Part shown: piece after piece, positions 30,163 through 39,456 of the stretch
How the letters are laid out: every line of letters begins with the position of its first letter
Numbering within the stretch: the stretch's first letter is position 1
Source of the DNA: Klebsiella oxytoca
Lineage (GTDB): Bacteria; Pseudomonadota; Gammaproteobacteria; Enterobacterales; Enterobacteriaceae
DNA length: 64,000 nucleotides
NCBI RefSeq assembly: GCF_009707385.1
Contig: NZ_CP046115.1
Location: 372,001 to 436,000 of the forward strand
Direction: 5' to 3'
The notes under the pieces: model-generated
Told to the model about the DNA's origin: nothing
What the model saw: only the letters and a program-made list of their open reading frames with translations
Database searches by the model: none
Translations under genes and position numbers: made by a program

Positions 30163-30612
30163 ATGAAAAGGATTGCAATTGGCTGCGATCACGTCGGTTT
30201 CATCCTCAAAGACGACATTGTGTCACATCTGCGTCAGCGCGGCATTGAAGTGGTGGATAAAGGAACCTGGTCTACGGAGCGTACCGATTATCCGCGCTAC
30301 GCCAGCGCCGTCGCTCAGGCCGTTGTCGCCGGCGAGGTTGACGGTGGGCTCCTTATCTGTGGCACCGGTATCGGTATCTCAATTGCCGCGAATAAACATC
30401 CCGGTATTCGTGCCGTTGTGTGCAGCGAGCCTTACTCCGCGCAGCTTTCACGGCAGCACAATGACACCAACATTCTGGCCTTTGGCGCACGAGTTATCGG
30501 CCTGGAGCTGGCAAAAATGATTGTTGATGCCTGGCTGGGCGCTCAATTTGAAGGCGGACGCCATCAGGGGCGGGTGGATGCAATCGGTGCGCTTGAACAG
30601 CAGAGGATTTGA
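30163..30612 (+). CDS. rpiB: Ribose-5-phosphate isomerase B / allose-6-phosphate isomerase
   Basis: 149 residues, as in E. coli. LacAB/RpiB family: the phosphate-binding region IGCDHVGFILKDDI is at the N terminus, the catalytic cysteine lies in GLLICGTGIGISIAANK (Cys near 66) and the histidine in SRQHNDTN. It interconverts ribose and ribulose 5-phosphate and also allose 6-phosphate with allulose 6-phosphate, the step between AlsK and AlsE. Regulated by the divergent rpiR. Confidence 0.97.
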   Translation: MKRIAIGCDHVGFILKDDIVSHLRQRGIEVVDKGTWSTERTDYPRYASAVAQAVVAGEVDGGLLICGTGIGISIAANKHPGIRAVVCSEPYSAQLSRQHNDTNILAFGARVIGLELAKMIVDAWLGAQFEGGRHQGRVDAIGALEQQRI

Positions 30613-30651
30613 GATTCCTCCGCTACTCGTTGTTCCCTTCCTTGATTAACG

Positions 30652-30681
30652 TAAAGCCAGCCCAACGATGAGACTGGCTTT
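30652..30681 (+). terminator. Hairpin after rpiB, directly before the next ATG
   Basis: TAAAGCCAG / CTGGCTTTA stem with a 12-nt loop. The 3' arm runs straight into the ATG of the small ORF at 30682. There is no T run beyond TTTA, so it may act as an attenuator or occlude the start rather than terminate fully. Confidence 0.55.
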
Positions 30682-31011
30682 ATGAAACATTATTCTAGCG
30701 CTTTGCTTTTCTGCACTCTCTCCCTCGCCAGCCAGCTGGCGCACGCTGATATTATTGACGACGCGATCGGCAATATTCAGCAGGCCATTAATGATGCTTA
30801 CCATCCCGACGAGAGCCGCTCGGATGATGATTATGATGACGGTCGCTATCAGGATAATCGGCGGCAAAATGACGATCGCCAGCAGCGTTATGACGACAGG
30901 CGGCGCCAGCTTGAAGATCGACGCCGTCAGCTTGATGAGCGTCAACGCCAGCTGGATAGCGATCGTCGGCAATTAGACAACGACTGGCGGCGCCTGAATG
31001 ATGATTACTGA
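30682..31011 (+). CDS. Small exported protein with charged heptad-like repeats
   Basis: 109 residues. Signal peptide MKHYSSALLFCTLSLASQLAHA, then an acidic middle (DESRSDDDYDDG), then about 55 residues of D/R/Q-rich repeats of the form DDRRRQLEDRRRQL-DERQRQL. These fit a single long charged helix or coiled coil. No enzymatic motif. Function unknown; I do not recognise the family with certainty. The start codon directly follows the arm of the rpiB hairpin and has only a weak ribosome site, so translation may be conditional. It is likely periplasmic. Confidence 0.7.
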   Translation: MKHYSSALLFCTLSLASQLAHADIIDDAIGNIQQAINDAYHPDESRSDDDYDDGRYQDNRRQNDDRQQRYDDRRRQLEDRRRQLDERQRQLDSDRRQLDNDWRRLNDDY

Positions 31012-31924
31012 CAGAGCAAGGCGGGGATGATTCGTCATAGAACCTGACCGGAAGTACGCCGTAATGAACATATAGAGGTCAAGGAGAGCATCAATCGATA
31101 TATCGTTATTATTAAGATACTAATTTTTATCCTTACCAACTTCTTTTCAATAAATGAAATTCGTCACCGCAATAACCACAAAAAATATGTGTGTAATTTG
31201 TTTTTGAACATCTGTTTTTGTCATCAGCAGAATTTTTAGTGCCATTTTTTTGACTGTATCTCATTGATCATAGCCTGCTGTAGTCCGCAAAAATTGCATC
31301 TTTTCCTTGCATATTATGATGCTCATCACACTTTCCAAAACAAATTCATTCTTTTAAATAGGTCATTTGTAATTAAATTGTTATTTAACCGGAGAATATT
31401 CCTTTCAATAAAGGGAATCATCTTAAAATTAATCCTTATTCAGTTAAGGATTCATTGCTAAAGAAATAATGTGTCGCGATTTTCAGGATTTTAAGCCACC
31501 TGTTTTTAAATCGTATCACCAATCATTTAAACTGCAATGTTTTATATTATCAAATAAATAATCTAAAACTATTTTGATTAACAGAATTTTCAACTTTGAA
31601 GCAGAGTAATTTTTTTTAATTTTTATGCTCTCATGTAAATTTCTTTCATCTTTTCTTTAACTTAGCTGCATATGGAAAATTCTTAAAAAAGCGCTTCCTT
31701 TGTTAACTTACTGAATAATTTAGAATTATTTATGATAGTTAGCGGCGAAGAATCGAAAGTAAACAATAGTCAATTCCTATCAATTGGTTTCATTCGTTAG
31801 ATTTAAACGATTACCAATATTTTTTTCTCAATGTTTTAATTCTCCTACTTAAAGGAATTGGTTTATTTTCCCATTATTGAATCTGATTCACATACATCGG
31901 GGAGGAAAAGGAGATCCACTTATC
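31012..31924. other. Long AT-rich leader upstream of LuxR-like regulator 1
   Basis: About 910 bp, very AT-rich, no supported gene (a 65-codon ORF at 31264-31461 has random-looking composition). It presumably carries the promoter of the regulator at 31925 and probably binds H-NS. The inverted-repeat motif described separately is at 31793-31815. Confidence 0.6.
31793..31815. promoter_or_regulatory. Candidate operator shared with the second regulator gene
   Basis: Contains TCGTT...AACGA inverted arms and the string TTTAAACGATTAC, 110 nt before the ATG. A closely matching sequence lies 97 nt before the paralogue at 56347. Autoregulation or control by a common regulator is an inference. Confidence 0.45.
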
Positions 31925-32473
31925 ATGAATTATCATTTTATATCTGATGATAGCTTCTTTATGTCCAGCGTTCGGATCTTGTATGATAAAAAAGATGTTA
32001 AGTCTTTTTTTCATAATATTAATGAAGAAAGTAAACTATTTTTTCCACAACCGGGTGATGTGGTCGTTGTCGTTGTGAATAATGTACTTCAGCGAAGTCG
32101 AATAATTAAAAATCCAATGCTTTTACGGTGTCGTTTAATTGTGATAATGGATATCCCGATGATTCCGTCACGATTGGATTACTTTCCCTGGCTATTGCCC
32201 AAGAACATTAGTATTGAAGCTTTTCTGGCGGTTATGCAAAAGGCTGTGCGTTCGGTGATTTATCGCGGTGAGGTCTCCTGTAAGACGTTGAGAATGTTTG
32301 AAGACCTCTGTAATGGTAAATCGGCTTCCCGCCTTTCAGGGGAGGTGGGAATACCGATAAAGTCTGTTTATCGCATTAAGCAGAATATATTTCGTGAGTA
32401 TGGTCTGCTGAACTGTAATTCCGTCGGGATATTATTGTGCCGGGATATACTGAGTATGAAAGTGCCGATCTGA
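31925..32473 (+). CDS. LuxR-type HTH regulator, fimbria-associated (paralogue 1)
   Basis: 182 residues from the ATG at 31925, preceded by AAGGAG; a longer frame upstream is less likely. The C-terminal ~60 residues are a LuxR/FixJ-like HTH: LCNGKSASRLSGEVGIPIKSVYRIKQNIFREYGL. The N-terminal ~115 residues are not a standard receiver (no clear acidic pocket/Asp/Lys set) but share a strong FFPQPGDVV...FPWLLPKN framework with the gene at 56347. It lies directly upstream of, and parallel to, fimbrial operon 2, so it probably regulates it. Its signal is unknown. Confidence 0.82.
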   Translation: MNYHFISDDSFFMSSVRILYDKKDVKSFFHNINEESKLFFPQPGDVVVVVVNNVLQRSRIIKNPMLLRCRLIVIMDIPMIPSRLDYFPWLLPKNISIEAFLAVMQKAVRSVIYRGEVSCKTLRMFEDLCNGKSASRLSGEVGIPIKSVYRIKQNIFREYGLLNCNSVGILLCRDILSMKVPI

Positions 32474-32738
32474 GTATTCAGGCGATGGTTTTTACTTTCT
32501 CTTAATTTCAGTTGGTTTAATACGATATTATTACCGGTGGCGTAGCGTGATAAATCTATCGGTATCTTCCTGTTCAATTATTTGATTTACCTGATGAAAT
32601 TGATCTTATCTGACAGTGGTGAACTTTTATTCGTTGCGGATGAAGGTTTGTCCGGAAGACATTAATTTCACGGTGATGGAACTTATCTTTCATTAAAGGA
32701 TGAGAGATAAGCGTTTTATTAATAAATGGAGTTTTAAA

Positions 32739-33293
32739 ATGAAATTCAACAAACTTGCTCTTTCTGCTGTTATCGCCTCCGCGTGCTTTGCTTCTTCTGC
32801 TATGGCGGCAGACGGCACCATCAATTTTGAAGGCGAGCTGGTTGCAACTACCTGTGACATCACCGTTGACGGCCAGCCTTCTCCGGCGCTGGTGACCCTG
32901 CCGACAGTCAGCGTTAGTAATCTGGCGTCTGCGGGTCAGACGACCGGTACCACCGGCTTTACCATCGGCCTGGAGAACTGCCAGGGCGTGACGGCGACCA
33001 ACACCGCGGCAGCTTACTTTGAGAATGGCTCTACCGTTGATTTTAACAGCTATAACCTGATCAACACCGCTGCGGCGGCGACTGCGGCAACCAACGTACA
33101 GCTGCAGCTGCTCGATCAGCAGACCAGCACTAAAATCAAGGTGGGTAACTCCGATCAGATCGTCAACACCACGCGTTTTGATATCTCCAGCGGGTCAACC
33201 GTGCTGCCGTACTCCGTGGAGTACTACGCGACCGGCGCCACCACGCCGGGTCTGGTAGAAAGCGCCGTCAACTTCAGCATCGACTACCAGTAA
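32739..33293 (+). CDS. Major fimbrial subunit (operon 2)
   Basis: 184 residues from the ATG at 32739 (GGAG upstream; earlier in-frame codons are spurious). The signal peptide ends SSAMA; the mature pilin begins ADGTINFEGELVATTCDITV with the partner cysteine at LENCQGV and a C-terminal NFSIDYQ strand. It is a typical FimA-class pilin, richer in G+C than the operon 1 pilin. It is followed 67 nt later by the chaperone gene; the usual gap allows high pilin expression. Confidence 0.94.
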   Translation: MKFNKLALSAVIASACFASSAMAADGTINFEGELVATTCDITVDGQPSPALVTLPTVSVSNLASAGQTTGTTGFTIGLENCQGVTATNTAAAYFENGSTVDFNSYNLINTAAAATAATNVQLQLLDQQTSTKIKVGNSDQIVNTTRFDISSGSTVLPYSVEYYATGATTPGLVESAVNFSIDYQ

Positions 33294-33360
33294 GACGTCC
33301 GCTATTACCCGTTAATATCGCCGGCATCGGGAACGCTGCCGGTTTTCAGGAATGAACTCT

Positions 33361-34065
33361 ATGAAGCTCCCACTTTTTTCCCGACTGCTTCTTCTCCTGC
33401 TGGCCGGCCTCGCACTGCCGGCACACAGCGCAATCGTCATTACCGGTACGCGGGTTATCTACCCGGCAGCCGAGAAAGAGGTGTCGGTCAAAATGAACAA
33501 CAACGGTTCGGGTCCGGTACTCATCCAGGCCTGGGTGGACTCCGGCGACCCGAAGTCCACCCCGGAAACCGCGAAGGCGCCGTTTGTCCTGACTCCGCCG
33601 ATTAACCGCGTCAATGCTGGCCGCGGCCAGACCCTGCGCCTGCGCTATACCGGCGAGGCCCTCCCGCAGGACAAAGAGTCCGTTTTCTATCTGAACGTGC
33701 TGGAAGTCCCGCCTAAAGTGGCGAATCCCGATAAACAGAACCGGCTGCAGATGGCGTTTCGTTCGCGGCTGAAGATCTTTTTCCGCCCTGCCGGGCTGTC
33801 CAGGAACGCGGCCACCGAGGCGCCATCAAAAGTGGTCTGGACCCGTTCCGGTAACCAGGTCACCGCCCGTAATCCGACGCCGTTCCACATTACTGTCGCC
33901 TGGCTTGCGGAAGATGATAAAGGAGACAAACCGATCTCCGAGGGCGGCATGATGGCCCCGGGCGGCACGCAGACCTTTACCCTGAATAAATCCGTCACAA
34001 AATTTTACCCGGTAATCATTAACGACTACGGTGCTCTGCGACCATTTGATATTGCAGGGAAATAA
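33361..34065 (+). CDS. Periplasmic fimbrial chaperone (operon 2)
   Basis: 234 residues. Start at 33361, because the AGG ribosome site at 33348-33350 is too close to the in-frame ATG at 33352. A signal peptide (LLLLLLAGLALPAHS) is followed by AIVITGTRVIYP, the groove motif ESVFYLNVLEVPP and FRSRLKIFFRP, then domain 2 ending VIINDYGALRPFDI. It escorts subunits to the usher encoded next. Confidence 0.94.
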   Translation: MKLPLFSRLLLLLLAGLALPAHSAIVITGTRVIYPAAEKEVSVKMNNNGSGPVLIQAWVDSGDPKSTPETAKAPFVLTPPINRVNAGRGQTLRLRYTGEALPQDKESVFYLNVLEVPPKVANPDKQNRLQMAFRSRLKIFFRPAGLSRNAATEAPSKVVWTRSGNQVTARNPTPFHITVAWLAEDDKGDKPISEGGMMAPGGTQTFTLNKSVTKFYPVIINDYGALRPFDIAGK

Positions 34066-34105
34066 GACTCGCCGTTCAGGAATGGTTTACAAAATGGAGT
34101 TGTCG

Positions 34106-36625
34106 ATGAAACCCTTTGCCCCGTTTATTCGCCGGCCGGTTGCCTGTGCGATTGCCCTGTTCTGCGCCCCGCTGTATGCCGGGGAGACGGTGGAGTTTGA
34201 AACCGTGTTTATGAGCCGGGGCAGCCAGCAGAAACTGGATCTCAGCCGCTATGAGCAGAACCAGGCTGAGCCCGGGGTGTACCGGGCAGAAATGTATGTC
34301 AACGGCGCGTCCCGGGGCGTGAAAGATATTACCGTCGCGCTCCGCCCGCCTGAACGGCGCAGTGAAATCTGCCTCACTCCCCGGGCCCTGCTCGACATCG
34401 ATCTCGATATCGACAGGCTGAGCCCTGAGGCGCAGGCGCTGCTGGCGAACAGCAATGCGCACGACTGCCTGGGCATTCAGGCGGTGATACCGCAGGCGAA
34501 GGTCGAGTTTGACAGCGGCGAGCAGCGGCTCGAGCTGGAGATCCCGGCGCTGTATCTGGTGCGCCACCCCCGGGGCTATGTCAACCCGGCGATGTGGGAC
34601 AAAGGGATCACCGCCGGGCTGCTGAGCTACAGCGCCAGCTACTACCGCAACGAAAGCCGCTCCGGCAGTGCTGACAGCGCCTATACCGGCCTGGCCGGCG
34701 GGGTCAATATCGGCGGCTGGTTCTTCCGTCACAACGGCAGCTGGAGCTGGCGGGACGAGACCGGCAGCCACTACCAGACGCTCAACACCTATGTCCAGCG
34801 GGATATTCCGCAGATCCAGGGACGCCTGACGCTCGGCGACACCAGTACCACCGGGGAGCTGTTTGACACCCTGGCCTTTCGCGGTGTGCAGCTGGCGAAC
34901 GAAGAGCAGATGCTGCCGGACTCGCAGCGCGGCTACGCGCCGCTGATCCGCGGGACGGCAACCAGTAACGCCCGGGTGCAAATTCGCCAGCAGGGACGGC
35001 TGCTGTATGAAACCACCGTGCCGCCGGGCCCGTTTGAGATTAACGATCTGTACCCCACCGGCTACGGCGGCGACCTGGAGGTGGAAGTGCAGGAGTCCGA
35101 TGGCAGCGTACACAAACAGACGGTGCCGTTTGCCTCCACCAGTAACCTGCTGCGTCCGGGGACGAACCACTACAGCGCCACGCTGGGGAAACTGCGCCAG
35201 GGGTGGGTCAGCAGCGAGCCCTGGCTGGGGGAGTTCACTTTCCGCCGCGGGCTGAGCAACCTGTTTACCGGCTACGCCGGGCTGCAGGGCAATGAGGATT
35301 ACCAGGCCGGGCAGCTGGGTGCCGCGGTGGGCACGCCGGTGGGGGCCTTTTCCCTCGACGTGACCCACGCCCGGACCGCGCTGGAAAAGCCGGTGGACGG
35401 GCACGGCCGCAGCATGAGCGGCCAGAGCTATCAGCTGAAATACAGCAAGTTTATCGCGCAGTCGGGGAGCAATATCAGCGTCGCGGCCTACCGCTTTTCG
35501 ACCGACGGCTACCTGGATTACATGACGGCGATGCAGCTGCGGGACAGCCAGAACCAGTCCGGGCTGACTGAGTCTCTTCAGCGGCCCAAAAGCCGGCTGG
35601 GGATCACCGCGAGCCAGAGCCTGCCGCAGGGCTGGGGGAGTTTCTGGTTAAGCGCGTACCAGCAGAACTACTGGAACCGGGACGACAGCGACCGTCAGTA
35701 CCAGCTGGGGTATTCGAACCAGATGGGGCGGGTCAGCTACAGCCTGAGCGCCAGCCGCAGCCGCAACGGCAGCGGCGATTTTGAAAACCGCTATATGCTG
35801 AACCTGACGATCCCGCTGGGCGGTGGCAGTCCGTTCCGCCAGATGAGCGTGAACCTGAACCACGACCCCGGCGGCGTCGTGCGGGAGCAGGCGACGCTCA
35901 GCGGCTCGGCGCTGGAGGATAAATCGCTCAGCTACAGCCTGAGCGGGGCGAATGCCAGTAAAGGCGGTAATACCAGCGTCAACGGCAGCACCTCGCTGCG
36001 TACCCGCTATACCACCCTGCAGGCCTTTGGCGGCAGCGGGAAACATTATCACAACTACTCGCTGGGGATGAGCGGAGCGGCGGTGCTGCACAGCGGCGGT
36101 CTGACGCTGAGCCCGTACACCGGCGAAACCCAGGCGCTGGTCGAAGCGAAAGGCGCGGAGGGCGCGACGGTGAGCGGCTATTCCGGCATCAGAGTGGACG
36201 GCCGGGGCTACGCGCTGGTGCCGTACCTGAATGCCTACCAGCTCAATGAAATCAGCATCGATCCGAAGGGGATCCCGGAGGAAACGGAGCTGGACGAGAC
36301 CAGCCAGAAGGTGTCGCCGTACCGCGGCGCGGTGGTGAAGCTGTCGTTTGGCACGACGCAGGGGCGGCCGGTACTGATCTCCCTCGCCGGGGGGCCGGAG
36401 GTGCCGTTCGGGGCGAACGTCCTGGATGCGGGCAATAACGTGGTGGGCGTGGTGGGGCAGAATAAACGTATCTTTGCCCGCGTGGAGGCCGATGAGGGGC
36501 AGCTGTTTATCCGCTGGGGCGAAGCGGCAGACGAGCGCTGCCGCCTGACTTACCGGTTACCTCCGGCCGCCAGAAACGGTGAAACCACCGCGGTTACCGC
36601 GCAGTGCCGGGCGATAGCCGACTGA
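34106..36625 (+). CDS. Outer-membrane fimbrial usher (operon 2)
   Basis: 839 residues from the ATG at 34106, chosen because GGAG lies 6 nt upstream and the signal peptide (ACAIALFCAPLYA) follows; two other in-frame ATGs upstream are less well placed. FimD/PapC architecture: N-terminal domain (VEFETVFMSRG...), barrel with plug (GYAPLIRGTATSNARVQI, FEINDLYPTGYGGDLEVEVQESDG) and the C-terminal domains with cysteines at ERCRLTY and TAQCR. High G+C. Intact. Confidence 0.95.
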   Translation: MKPFAPFIRRPVACAIALFCAPLYAGETVEFETVFMSRGSQQKLDLSRYEQNQAEPGVYRAEMYVNGASRGVKDITVALRPPERRSEICLTPRALLDIDLDIDRLSPEAQALLANSNAHDCLGIQAVIPQAKVEFDSGEQRLELEIPALYLVRHPRGYVNPAMWDKGITAGLLSYSASYYRNESRSGSADSAYTGLAGGVNIGGWFFRHNGSWSWRDETGSHYQTLNTYVQRDIPQIQGRLTLGDTSTTGELFDTLAFRGVQLANEEQMLPDSQRGYAPLIRGTATSNARVQIRQQGRLLYETTVPPGPFEINDLYPTGYGGDLEVEVQESDGSVHKQTVPFASTSNLLRPGTNHYSATLGKLRQGWVSSEPWLGEFTFRRGLSNLFTGYAGLQGNEDYQAGQLGAAVGTPVGAFSLDVTHARTALEKPVDGHGRSMSGQSYQLKYSKFIAQSGSNISVAAYRFSTDGYLDYMTAMQLRDSQNQSGLTESLQRPKSRLGITASQSLPQGWGSFWLSAYQQNYWNRDDSDRQYQLGYSNQMGRVSYSLSASRSRNGSGDFENRYMLNLTIPLGGGSPFRQMSVNLNHDPGGVVREQATLSGSALEDKSLSYSLSGANASKGGNTSVNGSTSLRTRYTTLQAFGGSGKHYHNYSLGMSGAAVLHSGGLTLSPYTGETQALVEAKGAEGATVSGYSGIRVDGRGYALVPYLNAYQLNEISIDPKGIPEETELDETSQKVSPYRGAVVKLSFGTTQGRPVLISLAGGPEVPFGANVLDAGNNVVGVVGQNKRIFARVEADEGQLFIRWGEAADERCRLTYRLPPAARNGETTAVTAQCRAIAD

Positions 36626-36768
36626 GTCCGGTAAAACTGAACAGTGAAGAGAATGCGGACAAGCGCGGGACGCTGACAACAGAAGGGAACCGCGCCTGTT
36701 GATCTATCGCGTGTGGATACTGCCGTCAGCATTCTCATAAAACGTACAGAACAGGGAACGAGAATTGA

Positions 36769-38058
36769 ATGAACAGGCTGAAGAAATATTGTTCTTATAT
36801 CGCCGGCGTGTCGCGGGCGTTATCAGGAAAGCAACGGGCAGGGATGACGGGCGAACGGCGGGATGATTTCAGCGTAAAACACGGGATCATGTTTTCTCTC
36901 GTGTCGTTGCTGTTGTTGTCGCTGCTGCCGGGCAGGGCGCTTGCCGCAATAGATTGTGCCTCGAACTGGTCAGGGCGCACGACCTATGTCGATTATCATG
37001 TACCACTCCTTCTTGACGGTATACAGGTCACGGCACTCAGGAACAGCCCAATCGGTACTGTGCTGTGGAGCCAGAATATTTCAAACCCGGATACAGGGGC
37101 TAATATGGGTATTAGAGGCTGCGTTCGTACTGATGGCGATCAGGGCCCGCTAACGCTAAACTTTGTCCATAATATGGAAGGGTCTTTGCCAGCACCTGTC
37201 GGTACATGGGGTAATAAGAATGTTTATGATACTGGCGTACCCGGGATAGGCCTTGTCATTTCTGCGGGAGAGAATCAAGAATATCCTTTTACCATCGTCA
37301 GAAGTAATGCTTCGGGTTCTGGCTGGTCATCTCCCGTAACTTTAGTGGCCACTGCTCTTAAGGTGTATCTCTATTTAGTAAAGACGGGAGAAATCCCCGC
37401 CGGCACCTGGTCTATCCCGATCTCTGTTCCGCCAGTGACTGTGCATTCTGAGTTTCCGAATAACGCCTCGGGGCCAGAAGTGACCAGGGACTACAGTGCT
37501 CGCTTAATTATAGAGTCCGGCTCCATTAATGTGGTATCCGGAACCTGTCAGACGCCCGATGTCAATGTGGCGATGGGAACGCATAAGTTGACGGAAAATA
37601 TGAGGAATACGCCGTGGGTGGATTTTGCCATTGAATTGAATAACTGTCCGCCGATGTTTGGTTTCTACACCGTTCAAAATAATACCAGTGTACCGTCCTC
37701 CACCTGGAATGGCGACGATAATATTGTTATAGGCGCGCTTACCGCGAATACTATTAAGATGCTGCTTACCCCCGTTTATGGCAATACGAATGCTTATAAC
37801 GGTGCAGCGTGCGCAAAGATTGCTCCCACGGAGGATGCCGCAGGCGGGGTTTGCGTGGAGATTCAGAATCAGTCAAATGTCAATCTAATACAGATGGGAT
37901 TATTTAATGTCGCGGTAAACAGCGGCCTGAATTTACTAAACAGCGTCGCCAACTATTCCATTCCTCTGAAAGCGCGTTACGTCTTGTCCACCGGAAGCTC
38001 CGCTATGACGGCGGGCAGAGCGGATTCCGCGGTAGAATTTACGATCACCTACAATTAA
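36769..38058 (+). CDS. Fimbrial tip adhesin (operon 2)
   Basis: Up to 429 residues; the hydrophobic leader MFSLVSLLLLSLLPGRALA begins at residue 41, so the true start may be the later ATG at 36889. An N-terminal receptor domain (IDCASNWSGRTTYVDY... to about residue 245) is followed by a pilin domain with cysteines at SGTCQTPDV and ELNNCPPMF and a terminal VEFTITYN strand. It is more AT-rich than the adjacent usher, suggesting a separate origin of the tip gene. The ligand cannot be predicted. It ends the operon. Confidence 0.88.
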   Translation: MNRLKKYCSYIAGVSRALSGKQRAGMTGERRDDFSVKHGIMFSLVSLLLLSLLPGRALAAIDCASNWSGRTTYVDYHVPLLLDGIQVTALRNSPIGTVLWSQNISNPDTGANMGIRGCVRTDGDQGPLTLNFVHNMEGSLPAPVGTWGNKNVYDTGVPGIGLVISAGENQEYPFTIVRSNASGSGWSSPVTLVATALKVYLYLVKTGEIPAGTWSIPISVPPVTVHSEFPNNASGPEVTRDYSARLIIESGSINVVSGTCQTPDVNVAMGTHKLTENMRNTPWVDFAIELNNCPPMFGFYTVQNNTSVPSSTWNGDDNIVIGALTANTIKMLLTPVYGNTNAYNGAACAKIAPTEDAAGGVCVEIQNQSNVNLIQMGLFNVAVNSGLNLLNSVANYSIPLKARYVLSTGSSAMTAGRADSAVEFTITYN

Positions 38059-38068
38059 CGAAAATATA

Positions 38069-38100
38069 TCCCGCGTTATCTCTTAAGGATTAACGCGGGA
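38069..38100 (+). terminator. Stem-loop after fimbrial operon 2
   Basis: Perfect 10-bp stem TCCCGCGTTA / TAACGCGGGA, loop 12 nt, 11 nt after the adhesin stop, between convergent genes. The T run is poor. Confidence 0.7.
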
Positions 38101-38142
38101 AAGCGTGTTTCTGCGGGAAGATTGATTAGCCCGCCGCGGATA

Positions 38143-38613
38143 TTAGCGAGCATGTGAAACGGCACGCGGCGGAAGTCGGGGAATGATTAACCCCATAAGC
38201 AGACCGGCAAGCAGACCAGCGCCAGCAACCACCCGAAAAATCTCTTCACGCAGAATAAAGTACATAAGATTTCTATCAGTGAAAATCACAACGTTTACTA
38301 TCACGATAGCCACGCTAATTATCAGGCCAATCGCCGCGCTGGCGAGAGTGCGCCAGTAACGTGACGTGTAGATGCCCGTCGGCAGACTGGCGACGGCGAT
38401 ACCGGTTAATAACGCAGGGATAGCGCCGATTAACCATGTCACGAGGAGCAAGATCGGCAGTATAGCGGCAAGATGTGCAAGAAAACCGTCCGGCGACTCA
38501 TGATACTGCAGTGCGATGGCGACGATTGACATTATCGCCACCACAATGCCTACGCATGGCCCCAGCAATGCAAACCAGCAGGCGTGATGAATAACTCGTC
38601 GTGGTGTTGTCAT
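38143..38613 (-). CDS. Small inner-membrane protein of unknown function
   Basis: 156 residues from the ATG at 38613, preceded by AAGGGA; a longer start has no ribosome site. Four membrane helices are evident: ALLGPCVGIVVAIMSIVAIAL, ILPILLLVTWLIGAIPALLTG, AAIGLIISVAIVIVNVVIF and VVAGAGLLAGLLMGLIIP. No catalytic motif. It lies between the fimbrial operon and phnP on the same strand as phn, but 70 nt after it, so co-transcription with phn is possible. I do not recognise the family. Confidence 0.72.
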   Translation of the reverse strand: MTTPRRVIHHACWFALLGPCVGIVVAIMSIVAIALQYHESPDGFLAHLAAILPILLLVTWLIGAIPALLTGIAVASLPTGIYTSRYWRTLASAAIGLIISVAIVIVNVVIFTDRNLMYFILREEIFRVVAGAGLLAGLLMGLIIPRLPPRAVSHAR

Positions 38614-38683
38614 ATGATTCCCTTCAGATTGTTGAGTCTGCGGGAAGGATAATGGCACTCAGTGAAGAGACGATGAAGTTTCG

Positions 38684-39442
38684 TTAATCCACCACAATCT
38701 CCATCCCGTCAAATCCCGCCTCAAATCCCGCAGGCAAACAATTGTCCATCATCCAGGCGTCGAAGCGGTGGCTGATATGGGTGAGGATCACCCGCGGGCA
38801 GCCGATCGCCTGGTTAATGGTCCGCACAGTGTTCAGATCGCAGTGGTTGCGCGGCGGCTGCAGGCGCGGCTCGTGGCTACAGTCGATGATGATAACCTGC
38901 GGCTGATTGTTAAGCAGGAATTTCAGCGTTTTTTCCGGCAGACCGGCGGTGTCCGACAGCCAGGCAATCCGGCTATGGGCTGATTCCAGCAGATAGCCGA
39001 AAGTGAGCTTTGAGTGGTTCAGCGGCAGCGGCGTAACGCGTAATCCCTGGAGTTCAAACATCACAAACGGCTCGACGGTATGGCTGAAATCGAGCAGACC
39101 CGGATGTTTAAACAGGTCGTCACAGCCCTGTTCATCGGGGGGACCGTATACCGCAATCGGGTCGCCCACGCCCCAGCGCAAAGGGAACAACCCCTGAACG
39201 TGATCCATATGGTAATGGGTGAGCAGAAACTGCTGAAAGCTACCGGTGGGCCACTGGTCCATCAGATCCGGCAACCCGGCATCAAGCAGCGTTACCGCGC
39301 TGTTGAACTTGACCACCGCGCTACAGGGGCGACGGCGATACGCATCATTGGCGCGGGCGCGACCGCAGGCGGGGCAGTCGCAGCCGAAAACCGGTACCAG
39401 CTGCGCGCCGCCGGTCCCGGTTAAGCGGATGGTCAGGCTCAT
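38684..39442 (-). CDS. phnP: Phosphoribosyl cyclic phosphodiesterase PhnP
   Basis: 252 residues of the metallo-beta-lactamase fold. The metal ligands are in THYHMDH (near residue 76) and the later SDT and HISH segments. A cysteine-rich insert [13 protein letters not shown] near the N terminus matches the zinc-binding loop of E. coli PhnP. It hydrolyses the 1,2-cyclic phosphate of ribose produced by C-P lyase. Separated from phnN by 14 nt; the phnO acetyltransferase gene that lies here in E. coli is missing. Confidence 0.96.
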   Translation of the reverse strand: MSLTIRLTGTGGAQLVPVFGCDCPACGRARANDAYRRRPCSAVVKFNSAVTLLDAGLPDLMDQWPTGSFQQFLLTHYHMDHVQGLFPLRWGVGDPIAVYGPPDEQGCDDLFKHPGLLDFSHTVEPFVMFELQGLRVTPLPLNHSKLTFGYLLESAHSRIAWLSDTAGLPEKTLKFLLNNQPQVIIIDCSHEPRLQPPRNHCDLNTVRTINQAIGCPRVILTHISHRFDAWMMDNCLPAGFEAGFDGMEIVVD

Positions 39443-39456
39443 ACTTTCTCCTTGAA

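Noticed and set aside
31264..31461. A 65-codon ORF in the AT-rich leader
   Set aside because: No ribosome site, AT-driven codon content and no recognisable domain.
34076..35404. A 442-codon minus-strand ORF inside the operon 2 usher
   Set aside because: Composition rich in H/R/G/A without motifs; the usher on the plus strand is complete.
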